Positions 1 to 7,848 of a stretch of 25,339 nucleotides of DNA are shown piece by piece; positions within the stretch are counted from its first letter, which is position 1, and every line of letters starts with the position of its first letter. Below the pieces are notes generated by a model. It was not told the DNA's origin and did no database searches. It saw only the letters and a program-made list of their open reading frames with translations. The DNA is from JBNKFQ01 sp050289385 (lineage in GTDB: Bacteria; Pseudomonadota; Gammaproteobacteria; Pseudomonadales; Porticoccaceae), in contig JBNKFQ010000316.1 of assembly GCA_050289385.1 (NCBI GenBank), forward strand, positions 1 to 25,339, written 5' to 3'. The position numbers and the translations under genes were made by a program.

Positions 1-681
1 GACGGTTTTCGCTGGTGGCGGCAACGCCTGCACACCCAGCTACAACTTTACGACGTGCTGCGCATCGACCACTTTCGCGGTTTGCAGGCCGCCTGGCAGA
101 TACCCGCCGACAGTGCCACCGCTGAAGCGGGAGAATGGCAAATGGCACCCGGTGCAGAACTGCTTGCCACGCTGCAGGACGCTTTTTCTCATTTGCCTTT
201 AATCGCCGAAGACCTGGGTCTGATTACGGCCGAAGTGACCGCACTGCGCAAACAATTTTCACTGCCGGGGATGGCGGTGTTGCATTTTGCCTTTGACAGC
301 GGCGCCGACAACCCCTACCTGCCGCACAATCTCGACCGCCACTGTGTGCTTTATACCGGCACCCATGACAACAACACCTCGCTGGGGTGGTTTCAGGCGC
401 TGCCGAAAACCCAGCGCCTTCGAGTTGTGCGCTATTTGCGCTGTGCCGACAGCGATATGCCGCAGGCACTGGTTGCAGCGGCGCTGGCGTCGGTAGCGCA
501 GTGGGCGGTGATTCCGTTGCAAGACATCCTTGGCCTGGATGCTGATCACCGACTCAACACACCAGGTACCTGGCAGAACAATTGGCGCTGGCGTTTCCAC
601 TGGAAGCAACTGACGCCAGAGATCGACGCCGACTTTCGGCAATTGAATCAAATCTATGGAAGAAGCGGGAGCTTGTCATGA
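1..681 (+). CDS. malQ: 4-alpha-glucanotransferase (amylomaltase), C-terminal part
   Basis: The reading frame is open from base 1, so the gene starts before the window and about 226 C-terminal residues are seen. MalQ (GH77) moves alpha-1,4-glucan segments between maltodextrins in the cytoplasm. The three catalytic regions of the family are visible: RIDHFRG, with the nucleophile Asp at codon 67-69; LIAEDLG, with the acid/base Glu; and GTHDNNT, with the transition-state Asp. The stop TGA (679-681) overlaps the ATG of the following GAPDH gene (ATGA), so the two are probably translationally coupled. An internal GTG at 55 is not a real start, because the conserved sequence continues upstream of it. 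Confidence 0.93.
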   Translation, partial: DGFRWWRQRLHTQLQLYDVLRIDHFRGLQAAWQIPADSATAEAGEWQMAPGAELLATLQDAFSHLPLIAEDLGLITAEVTALRKQFSLPGMAVLHFAFDSGADNPYLPHNLDRHCVLYTGTHDNNTSLGWFQALPKTQRLRVVRYLRCADSDMPQALVAAALASVAQWAVIPLQDILGLDADHRLNTPGTWQNNWRWRFHWKQLTPEIDADFRQLNQIYGRSGSLS

Positions 682-1679
682 AACGCATTGCCATTAACGG
701 CCTGGGACGCATCGGTCGCCTGTTGCTCAGACGCTATCTCGAAGGTGGTTTTGAACAGTTTTCGGTGGTTGCCGTCAACGACCCGATGCCGGTCGACAAC
801 CTGGTGTATTTACTGAAATACGATTCGATTTACGGCCGCGCGCCATTCGGCGTGCAAATGGAAGACGGCAAATTGTGGCTGGATGATTTTTCGCTGGAGC
901 TGTTTTCCGAAACCGATCCGGCACAATTGCCCTGGCAGGATCTGGAAATCGACCTGGTGATCGACAGCAGCGGTCGCTTTACCAGGCGCGCCGACGCCAT
1001 CAAGCATATCGACGCGGGCGCTAGCCGAGTGTTACTGAGCGCACCGTCACCCGATGCCGACATCACCCTGGTGCTCGGCGTAAATGAAAACAGCTTTGAC
1101 CCCGACCGCCACTTTGTGATTTCCAACGCGTCGTGCACCACCAACTCGCTGGCGCCACCGCTCAAAGTACTGGACGACCAGTTCGGTATTGAAGCAGCAC
1201 TGGTAACTACAGTGCACGCTTACACAGCCAGTCAAAGCATGGTGGACACAATGTCGCGCAAGAAGGGCCGCGGTCGCGCTGGCGCGATCAATATCATTCC
1301 CGCGACCACTGGCGCCGATGCTGCCACGGTGCTGGTGTTGCCGCAATTAAAGGGCCGCCTCAGCGCGCTGGCGCTGCGAGTACCCGTGCCGGACGGCGCG
1401 ATAACCGATATCAGTGCCCAATTGCGCGACGACGTGACCGTGGACCAGGTTAATGCGGCATTCAAATCTGCGGCACTGGGTTCGATGTTGGACATTATCG
1501 AATTCAGCGACGAGGAACTGGTGTCATCCGACATTATTGGCAACACCCACTCGGCCGTTATTCACGGCCTTTCCACCCGAGTGCTGCGCGACAAACTGGT
1601 CAAGGTGCAAGTCTGGTACGACAATGAATACGCCTACGCTTGCCGTTGCCTCGACTTGCTGGAAAGATTGGCGATTTGA
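678..1679 (+). CDS. gap: Type I glyceraldehyde-3-phosphate dehydrogenase
   Basis: A 333-residue protein, the usual length for GAPDH, which converts glyceraldehyde-3-phosphate, NAD(P) and phosphate to 1,3-bisphosphoglycerate. The N-terminal Rossmann motif INGLGRIGR, the active-site motif SNASCTTNSLAP with the catalytic Cys, and the general-base His in TTVHAYTASQ are all present. The start is the ATG that overlaps the malQ stop; an in-frame upstream ATG at 582 lies inside malQ and is not credible. The C-terminal motif reads WYDNEYAYACR where most GAPDHs have WYDNE-GYS, so this may be a specialised paralogue rather than the main glycolytic enzyme; that is inference. Coupling to malQ suggests a carbohydrate-storage or utilisation context. 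Confidence 0.93.
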   Translation: MKRIAINGLGRIGRLLLRRYLEGGFEQFSVVAVNDPMPVDNLVYLLKYDSIYGRAPFGVQMEDGKLWLDDFSLELFSETDPAQLPWQDLEIDLVIDSSGRFTRRADAIKHIDAGASRVLLSAPSPDADITLVLGVNENSFDPDRHFVISNASCTTNSLAPPLKVLDDQFGIEAALVTTVHAYTASQSMVDTMSRKKGRGRAGAINIIPATTGADAATVLVLPQLKGRLSALALRVPVPDGAITDISAQLRDDVTVDQVNAAFKSAALGSMLDIIEFSDEELVSSDIIGNTHSAVIHGLSTRVLRDKLVKVQVWYDNEYAYACRCLDLLERLAI

Positions 1680-1683
1680 AGTC

Positions 1684-1739
1684 GGAAGTTGGAAGTTGGA
1701 AGTTGGAAGTTGGAAGTTGGAAGTTGGAAGTTGGAAGTT
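1684..1739. repeat. Heptanucleotide tandem repeat, 8 x GGAAGTT
   Basis: Eight perfect head-to-tail copies of GGAAGTT begin five bases after the gap stop codon; a degenerate copy precedes them and a partial one follows. The array is in the spacer before the efflux operon. The unit is seven bases, not a multiple of three, so copy-number change would shift any reading frame crossing it. No coding role is evident. Confidence 0.97.
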
Positions 1740-1812
1740 GGTAGATTCGACTGGACACTCGTAGCAAATGCACTACTGCATGCCAAGCTGGGAAAATAAA
1801 AAAGTGAAATCG

Positions 1813-1839
1813 CAGTAATCATACCCGGTATGATTACTG
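1813..1839. promoter_or_regulatory. Perfect 27-bp palindrome, candidate operator of the efflux operon
   Basis: Two 13-base arms, CAGTAATCATACC and GGTATGATTACTG, are perfect reverse complements separated by one C. The arms are AT-rich and no T-tract follows, so it does not look like an intrinsic terminator. The position just before an ABC efflux operon fits a dimeric repressor site, for example of the TetR type. No regulator gene is adjacent, so the binding protein is unknown. Confidence 0.6.
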
Positions 1840-1895
1840 TGAAACAGGTCGCCCCTTTTACTATGATTCAGGACAAATCTTCTAAAAAATCACCA

Positions 1896-2615
1896 ATGGC
1901 CGACAACAAAACAAGAACTGCCGTCATTCAAGGGCACGGACTTTGCAAAGTCTACAAAAGCGGAGAGGTCGCCATTAACGCCCTGCGCGGTGTCGATATC
2001 GATTTGTTCGAATCGGAACTCCTGGTGCTACTGGGCCCTTCCGGCAGTGGCAAATCGACACTGCTGAACATCCTCGGAGGCCTTGATCAACCCACTGCCG
2101 GCGAGGTGCAGTTTCGCGGCAAGGCGCTGCACCAGGACGACGCCTTGCTGACCGCTTATCGCCGCGACCACGTCGGTTTTGTTTTTCAGTTTTATAACCT
2201 GATTGCCAGCCTTACTGCAGAAGAAAACGTCGCCCTGGTGACCGAAATAGCCAAAGATCCGATGCCCGCCGCCGAGGCTCTGGCAATGGTCGGTTTGGGG
2301 GATCGTTGCAACGCCTTTCCCGCGCAACTGTCCGGCGGCGAACAGCAGCGGGTTGCTATCGCCCGAGCCATTGCCAAACGCCCGGAGATCCTGCTCTGCG
2401 ATGAACCCACCGGGGCGCTGGACAGTAAAACCGGTGTACTGGTGCTGGCAGCCATCAATCAGGTGAACCGGGAACTCGGCACCACCACTGCAGTAATTAC
2501 CCATAACCAGAGTATTGCCGGTATGGCCGATCGAGTGTTGAAATTCGCCGATGGCCAAATCGCCAGCAGCCGCCGCAACGCCGAACGCGTGCCACCGACG
2601 GAGATCGAGTGGTAA
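1896..2615 (+). CDS. ABC transporter ATP-binding protein (MacB/LolD type)
   Basis: The ATPase subunit of a tripartite efflux-type ABC system, acting at the cytoplasmic face of the inner membrane. Visible motifs in order are Walker A GPSGSGKST, Q-loop VFQFYNL, signature LSGGEQQRVAIARA, Walker B ILLCDEPTG and the H-loop ITHN. The MacB/LolD-specific segment DEPTGALDSKTG is present. Start choice is uncertain: the in-frame ATG at 1830 lies inside the palindrome at 1813-1839, the next is at 1863, and the ATG at 1896 (MADNKT) best matches the usual short N-terminus. None has a strong ribosome site. The stop TAA overlaps the permease ATG (TAATG), so translation is probably coupled. Confidence 0.92.
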   Translation: MADNKTRTAVIQGHGLCKVYKSGEVAINALRGVDIDLFESELLVLLGPSGSGKSTLLNILGGLDQPTAGEVQFRGKALHQDDALLTAYRRDHVGFVFQFYNLIASLTAEENVALVTEIAKDPMPAAEALAMVGLGDRCNAFPAQLSGGEQQRVAIARAIAKRPEILLCDEPTGALDSKTGVLVLAAINQVNRELGTTTAVITHNQSIAGMADRVLKFADGQIASSRRNAERVPPTEIEW

Positions 2616-4981
2616 TGCGCCTGCTGCCCGCACTGGACCGCAAGTTGCTGCGCGACTTGTTGCGACTCAGGGGCCAGGTTTTTGCCATCGCCCTGATTAT
2701 CGCGTCGGGGGTGGGTGTGTTTGTGATGTCACTGGTGTCGATCAACTCACTGAGCGAAAGTGCCGACGCTTACTACCAGCACTATCGCTTTGCGGATATT
2801 TTTGCCCACGCCAAACGCGCGCCCCTGCAACTGGTTGACCGCATCGCCACAATCCCCGGCGTGCAACTTGCAGAGCCGCGCATCGTCAAACTGGCCACGC
2901 TTGACGTAGCGGATTTTAACGAACCGATAATTGCCTCGCTGGTGTCCATGCCGCAACAGCAATCGCAATTGAACCGGCTGGCCCTGCGCAAAGGCCGTTA
3001 CCTGGACAGCACCCGCCCCGCCGAGGTGATTGTTAACGAACCTTTTGCCGAAGCCCACAGGCTTGAGCCGGGCGACCACATCACGGCATTGATCAATGGG
3101 CGCAAGCGGCGCCTTGATATTGTTGGTGTCGCGTTATCACCGGAGTTTGTCTACGCCATTGGTCCCGGCGCACTGATGCCGGACGATCAACGTTTTGGCG
3201 TGCTGTGGATGAACTACGAGGCACTGGCCGGCGCGTTTGATCTGAAAGAAGCCTTTAACGACATTTCCCTGTCGCTGTGGCACGGCGCCAAACCGGCACT
3301 GGTGGTTCACGCACTTGACGACCTGCTGGAACCCTTTGGTGGCTTCGGCGCCGTCGAGCGCAAGAACCAGATCTCGAACTGGTTTTTGATGAATGAAATC
3401 GAGCAGCTTCGACAAATGGCGACGCTTCTGCCCATGATTTTTTTTATCGTCGCGGCGTTTTTGACCAATCTTGTGCTGGCCCGGTTGATCGCCCTGGAAC
3501 GCAGTGAAATTGGTCTGCTCAAAGCATTTGGTTACAGCAACAGCGCGGTGGTGTGGCACTACGCCAAATTTGTGCTGTTAGTGACTGCCGGCGGGATTGT
3601 GATGGGCTGGTTGATCGGTTACTGGATGGGCCGCTGGTCCACTGTTATGTACACCGATTTTTTCCGCTTTCCAAAATTGTATATGGTGTTGAGTCCGCAG
3701 GTGTTTCTGCAGTCAGCGGCGATCAGTTTTACGGTTTCGTTGCTGGGCGCCCTGGGTGCGGCGCGGCAGGCGGCACGATTGGCTCCCGCCGAAGCGATGC
3801 GGCCGCCGGCACCGCCGAATTTCCGGCGCGCCCGCGTCAGTGCCCGACTGGCGCACGTGCTGGATCAACCGACCCGTATTTTACTGCGCAGCCTGGCGCG
3901 CGCGCCTATTCGTTCAAGCCTTACTGCTGTCGGTGTCGCCACTGCAACGGGTGTGCTGGTCATGGCTCTGCAGTGGCTCGATGCCATTGACTTTATGATG
4001 CAGGATTACTTCTTCGCGCAACAACGCCAGGACCTGGTGATCAGTCTGCACGAACCCGCTAACAACGTCGTCGCAAATGATGTATTGCATTTGCCGGGAG
4101 TTCTGGCGGTGGAACCGCGCCGCGCCGTTGCCGCGCGCTTTCATCACGGTCATTTGGAGCGCCGTGAAACCGTGTCCGGACTCGCTCCCCATTCCACACT
4201 GGAAGTGTTGCGTGACACCGATGGCAACAAGGTCAGCGTTCCCCGGGAAGGTCTGCTGATGTCCTCGATGCTGGCGAAACTTTTGCAGATATCGGAAGGC
4301 GACGAAGTGACCGTTGAGATCCTGGAAGGCCGCAAACCTGTGCGACGTTTACCCGTGGTTAAAATTTTCGATACCTTGATCGGCGCGCCGGCATACATGG
4401 ACCAGGGCGCATTGAACCGACTGATGCGAGAGCCGCCCGCAACCAATATGCTTTACGCCAGGCTTGATGCAGCAGAGCAAGATCTATTATTTCGCCGCCT
4501 GAAAGACACCCCTGCGGTCAGCGCCATTACCGTAAAGCAAAGTGCCGTGCAGACCTTTTACGATACGATGGGCGAAACCATGTATATTTATGTGTCCTTT
4601 TTTGTTGCCTTCGGTTGCATGTTGGCATTCGGCGTGATCTACAACAACATGCGTATTGCCCTGTCCGAACGGGGGCGTGAACTGGCCACACTGCGCGTGC
4701 TGGGTTTTCGTGTCGGCGAGATTAGCTATATGCTGATCGGCGAAGCTGCGCTATTGGTTTTTCTCGCATTGTTGCCGGGTTGTGTACTGGGATGGCTGTT
4801 GTCAAAAATGATGGTAACCGCCTTTGAAACCGAACTTTATCGCGTCCCCATGGTTGTCGAACAAACCACTTATGGCGTCGCCGTGTTGATCAGTCTGATT
4901 ACAGCGATCGCAACCGCAGCGTTAGTCCGTCGGCGGTTGGGCAAACTCGATTTGATTGCGGTGTTGAAAACGAGGGAGTGA
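2615..4981 (+). CDS. ABC transporter permease, FtsX/MacB-like, two FtsX domains
   Basis: A 788-residue inner-membrane permease. An N-terminal membrane segment (about residues 18-40) is followed by a periplasmic domain, then a first FtsX core with three hydrophobic segments near residues 270-390. A second hydrophobic segment near 435-455, a second periplasmic domain and a C-terminal FtsX core with three hydrophobic segments complete the duplicated architecture. It differs from MacB, where the ATPase is fused to one permease copy: here the ATPase is separate and the permease is a tandem duplication. The ATG overlapping the ATPase stop is preferred over the GTG at 2609. The substrate cannot be told from sequence. 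Confidence 0.9.
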   Translation: MRLLPALDRKLLRDLLRLRGQVFAIALIIASGVGVFVMSLVSINSLSESADAYYQHYRFADIFAHAKRAPLQLVDRIATIPGVQLAEPRIVKLATLDVADFNEPIIASLVSMPQQQSQLNRLALRKGRYLDSTRPAEVIVNEPFAEAHRLEPGDHITALINGRKRRLDIVGVALSPEFVYAIGPGALMPDDQRFGVLWMNYEALAGAFDLKEAFNDISLSLWHGAKPALVVHALDDLLEPFGGFGAVERKNQISNWFLMNEIEQLRQMATLLPMIFFIVAAFLTNLVLARLIALERSEIGLLKAFGYSNSAVVWHYAKFVLLVTAGGIVMGWLIGYWMGRWSTVMYTDFFRFPKLYMVLSPQVFLQSAAISFTVSLLGALGAARQAARLAPAEAMRPPAPPNFRRARVSARLAHVLDQPTRILLRSLARAPIRSSLTAVGVATATGVLVMALQWLDAIDFMMQDYFFAQQRQDLVISLHEPANNVVANDVLHLPGVLAVEPRRAVAARFHHGHLERRETVSGLAPHSTLEVLRDTDGNKVSVPREGLLMSSMLAKLLQISEGDEVTVEILEGRKPVRRLPVVKIFDTLIGAPAYMDQGALNRLMREPPATNMLYARLDAAEQDLLFRRLKDTPAVSAITVKQSAVQTFYDTMGETMYIYVSFFVAFGCMLAFGVIYNNMRIALSERGRELATLRVLGFRVGEISYMLIGEAALLVFLALLPGCVLGWLLSKMMVTAFETELYRVPMVVEQTTYGVAVLISLITAIATAALVRRRLGKLDLIAVLKTRE

Positions 4982-4984
4982 GTT

Positions 4985-6259
4985 TTGGAAGCAGAACCAA
5001 AAGAAGCAGGACAAAAAAAGGCTTTAAAAACCGTGTCTGCAAAAAGAATGTCTCTAACCACCAGGCGAATTTTCATCTGGTCACTGCCCGTGCTGCTGGT
5101 CATCCTCGGCCTGGTGCAAGCTTTTCGACCGCACGCTGTACCGGTAGACCTGGTGGAAATCGCCAGCGGCCCGTTTGTGGTGACCATCGACGATGAGGGC
5201 GAAACGCGGGTGCAGGACACGTTTATGGTATCGGCACCCATTACCGGTCGCATGCGCCGCATTCTGCTGGACGTAGGAGACAACGTGACGCAGGGCGACA
5301 GCGTTATCGCGCATATTGAACCCACTGACCCGGAATTTCTCGACGCCCGGACCCAGGCCGATGCTGAAGCCGCGGTGCAGGCAGCTGAAGCGGCCCTGCA
5401 ACTGGCGCGGGCCGAAGTGGACAAGGCTCGCGCCGAGCGCGATTTTGCCGAGGCTGAAGCCAACCGTGTACGACGCTTGTTCGAGCAAGACCTCGTGTCC
5501 AGACAAGCCATAGACGAACGTGAACGCGCTTATCGTACCCAGCAAGCCACGCTGGCTGCCGCCAACGCCAACCTCAAAGTGCGGCAGTCAGAACTCGACC
5601 GGGCGCAAGCACGGTTAATTACACCGCGCGAAACTCAGCACCAGCACGGCAAATGCAAGTGCATCGATATTACCGCTCCGGTAAGTGGCCAGGTATTGCA
5701 AATACTTCAGGAGAGCGAAGGCGTGGTACAAGCCGGCACCCCCTTGATTGAAATCGGCGATCCTGCCGATCTGGAAATCTATGCCGAACTGCTGTCCACT
5801 GACGCAGTAAAAGTGCGCGCCGGGCAACGGGTTATTATCGACAATTGGGGTGGCGACAACGCGCTGGCCGGTATTGTGCGTCGTGTCGAGCCATTTGGTT
5901 ACACGAAAATTTCGGCACTCGGTATTGAAGAACAACGGGTAAAAGTCATTATTGATTTTACCGGCCCGGTGGAAAGCCGTCGCAACCTGGGGCACGGTTA
6001 TCGCGTGGAACCGCGCATTGTGATTTGGGAAGGTGAAGATGTAATCACTGCCCCGATAACAGCGTTGTTCCGGGACGGCGATGCCTGGGCGGTGTTTGTC
6101 GAAGAAGATGGTATTGCCGTAAAACGGCACATAAAAATCGGCCACCGCTCCGGTTTACACGCGCAAATTACCGAGGGGCTAAAACGGGGTGAGCAGGTGG
6201 TATTGCACCCCGGTGATCGAATTCATGACGGCGTTCGACTGACAGCGCGCAAAACTTGA
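4985..6259 (+). CDS. HlyD/MacA-type periplasmic adaptor (membrane fusion protein)
   Basis: The adaptor that links the ABC permease to an outer-membrane channel, probably TolC encoded elsewhere. From a TTG at 4985, with the purine-rich GAGGGAG just upstream, the protein has 424 residues. A shorter ATG start at 5048 is possible. A membrane anchor lies at about residues 29-47, a lipoyl half-motif near 75-110, a long Ala/Glu-rich alpha-helical hairpin at about 118-210, then the second lipoyl half (APVSGQVL) and beta-barrel domains. An unusual HQHGKCKC stretch (residues 219-226) just before the second lipoyl half is rich in possible metal ligands. It follows the permease by three bases and is surely in the same operon. 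Confidence 0.9.
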   Translation: MEAEPKEAGQKKALKTVSAKRMSLTTRRIFIWSLPVLLVILGLVQAFRPHAVPVDLVEIASGPFVVTIDDEGETRVQDTFMVSAPITGRMRRILLDVGDNVTQGDSVIAHIEPTDPEFLDARTQADAEAAVQAAEAALQLARAEVDKARAERDFAEAEANRVRRLFEQDLVSRQAIDERERAYRTQQATLAAANANLKVRQSELDRAQARLITPRETQHQHGKCKCIDITAPVSGQVLQILQESEGVVQAGTPLIEIGDPADLEIYAELLSTDAVKVRAGQRVIIDNWGGDNALAGIVRRVEPFGYTKISALGIEEQRVKVIIDFTGPVESRRNLGHGYRVEPRIVIWEGEDVITAPITALFRDGDAWAVFVEEDGIAVKRHIKIGHRSGLHAQITEGLKRGEQVVLHPGDRIHDGVRLTARKT

Positions 6260-6326
6260 TAACCATCAATTATTAATCCCCCTACTCTACTATGTTTGCT
6301 CAGACACACTGTTTGAGATTGCGGTT

Positions 6327-7094
6327 ATGGACATGGTATTCGGAAAAACTGCCCTGGTAACAGGGTCGGGCGCGGGCATCGGGCGCGCTACCGCGCTTAA
6401 GTTTGCCGCAGAAGGCGCCAAAGTCATGGTATCCGACGTCAATACCGAAGGCGGTGAAGAAACCGTCGGCATGATCAGGGAACAGGGAGGCGAAGCACAT
6501 TTTATTCGCGTCGATATTTCCAGCCCCGAGCAAGTCGCTGAACTGGTCAGCAAAACCATTGAATATTTCGAGCGACTCGATTGCGCCTGCAACAACGCGG
6601 GAGTAGAAGGCAACATCGCGCCGCTTGCTGAACAAACTCCCGACAGCTTTGACCAGGTAATGGCCATCAATGCCCGGGGCACGTTTCTTTGCCTGCGAGC
6701 CGAAATCGCGCAAATGCTGAAAAATGGCGGTGGTGCCATTGTCAATATTGCCTCGGTAGCCGGGCTGATCGGATTCCCCGGCTTGTCACCGTACGTTGCG
6801 TCCAAACACGCGATTAACGGCCTTACCAAAAATGCCGCGCTGGAATACGGTAAACAGGGCATCAGGGTCAATTCGATTTGCCCTGGTGGCATTCAGACTC
6901 GCATGCTGGACGCTGTTGCGCAGCAGGCAGGCAACGGCATGAGTGCTCGGGAAATGATGGACCCACTGCACCCGATTGGCCGCATCGGCAAGCCAGTGGA
7001 AATTGCCGAAATGGTTGTCTGGTTGTGTTCAGCACGGGCCGCGTTTGTTACCGGTGCCAATATTCCCGTTGACGGAGGCTACGTCGCGCAGTAG
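6327..7094 (+). CDS. Short-chain dehydrogenase/reductase (classical SDR)
   Basis: A 255-residue classical SDR with the cofactor motif TGSGAGIG near the N-terminus, NNAG at mid-length, the catalytic Ser in NIASVAG, the YVASK active-site pair and the PGGIQTRM loop. The acidic residue in VSDVNTEGG, at the end of the second beta strand, suggests NAD(H) preference. Members of this subgroup are annotated as glucose 1-dehydrogenase-like or cyclohexadienediol dehydrogenase-like, and the substrate is not predictable here. The ATG at 6327 is used; a second in-frame ATG at 6333 is equally possible. It is a single gene 67 bases after the efflux operon. Confidence 0.9.
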   Translation: MDMVFGKTALVTGSGAGIGRATALKFAAEGAKVMVSDVNTEGGEETVGMIREQGGEAHFIRVDISSPEQVAELVSKTIEYFERLDCACNNAGVEGNIAPLAEQTPDSFDQVMAINARGTFLCLRAEIAQMLKNGGGAIVNIASVAGLIGFPGLSPYVASKHAINGLTKNAALEYGKQGIRVNSICPGGIQTRMLDAVAQQAGNGMSAREMMDPLHPIGRIGKPVEIAEMVVWLCSARAAFVTGANIPVDGGYVAQ

Positions 7095-7169
7095 TGCGAT
7101 TGAATAACGTTGCCCTGCTCGTGCCTTGACCCGTTTTTTCAAGACCTGTTTAACAAGGAAATTCGATCG

Positions 7170-7778
7170 ATGAATATCAAAAATTTGTTTCAATGGAGTC
7201 TCTTTCTGTCAACACTGTTTTTAACCAGCTGTACGCCGACCCTCAAAAGCGATGTCGTCACCTTCCACGAAAACGATTTACCAAAAGGCGAAACCATTCG
7301 CGTTGAACCAATCGACGATTCGTTGCGCAACAGTCAGGAATTTGAACACTACGCCAAACGGGTACGGGACAACCTGGAAAAACTCGGTTACACGCCGGTG
7401 ACCGGCAATCAACCCGCTACGCTGATTGCCGAACTTGATTATTCAGTTAGCGAAGGTCAGACCGAAATCAAAAGTGAACATCAAAATTATGTTCGTTACC
7501 ATTTTTATTACAATCGACGTTACTTCCCTTATTACTACGGCTTGCGCTACGACTGGCCGCCGGAAATTTATTCATACACGGTTTACAACCGCATTCTGCG
7601 CATGAACATTGTGCGTCCGATCGAAGGGCGCGAGGTGCTGTTTGAAGGGCGCGTGCAAAGCATTGGCCGGGAAAATGAAATTGCAAAAGTCATGCCTTAC
7701 ATGATTACCGCCATGTTTACCAATTTTCCCGGTGAAAGCGGTGTAACCAAGATAGTCACTATCGAAAAAAACCACTAG
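7170..7778 (+). CDS. DUF4136-like lipoprotein
   Basis: A 202-residue predicted lipoprotein. The N-terminus MNIKNLF is followed by a hydrophobic run ending in the lipobox LTSC, so processing would leave a lipidated Cys at about residue 21. The body contains a Tyr-rich stretch (YYNRRYFPYYYGLRYD) and a C-terminal segment ending in a FTNFPGESG motif, both typical of the DUF4136 family of outer-membrane-associated lipoproteins of unknown function. The start at 7170 is chosen because AAGGA lies about 10 bases upstream and the signal peptide begins there; an in-frame ATG at 7110 lacks both. Confidence 0.8.
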   Translation: MNIKNLFQWSLFLSTLFLTSCTPTLKSDVVTFHENDLPKGETIRVEPIDDSLRNSQEFEHYAKRVRDNLEKLGYTPVTGNQPATLIAELDYSVSEGQTEIKSEHQNYVRYHFYYNRRYFPYYYGLRYDWPPEIYSYTVYNRILRMNIVRPIEGREVLFEGRVQSIGRENEIAKVMPYMITAMFTNFPGESGVTKIVTIEKNH

Positions 7779-7833
7779 GGCCTGTTCACGCTTATTATGG
7801 ATTGTTGAGCACCTCTAAACATTCATTTTCTAC

Positions 7834-7839
7834 CGGAGG
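7834..7839 (+). promoter_or_regulatory. Strong ribosome binding site CGGAGG before an ATA codon
   Basis: CGGAGG is nine bases before an in-frame ATA at 7849 and 27 bases before the first canonical start (TTG 7867). The spacing is right for initiation at ATA and wrong for TTG, so this site decides the start of the PCMT fusion. Confidence 0.6.
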
Positions 7840-7848
7840 CGTTGGGTC

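Noticed and set aside
1453..1764. Frame of 103 codons running through the heptanucleotide repeat
   Set aside because: It is an out-of-frame shadow of gap; the repetitive tail simply reads the GGAAGTT units.
1813..1839. Palindrome as an intrinsic terminator of gap
   Set aside because: The arms are AT-rich and no run of T follows.
1830..1895. Upstream ATG (1830) as start of the ABC ATPase
   Set aside because: The codon is inside the perfect palindrome and has no ribosome site; the encoded extension has no family counterpart. Not fully excluded.
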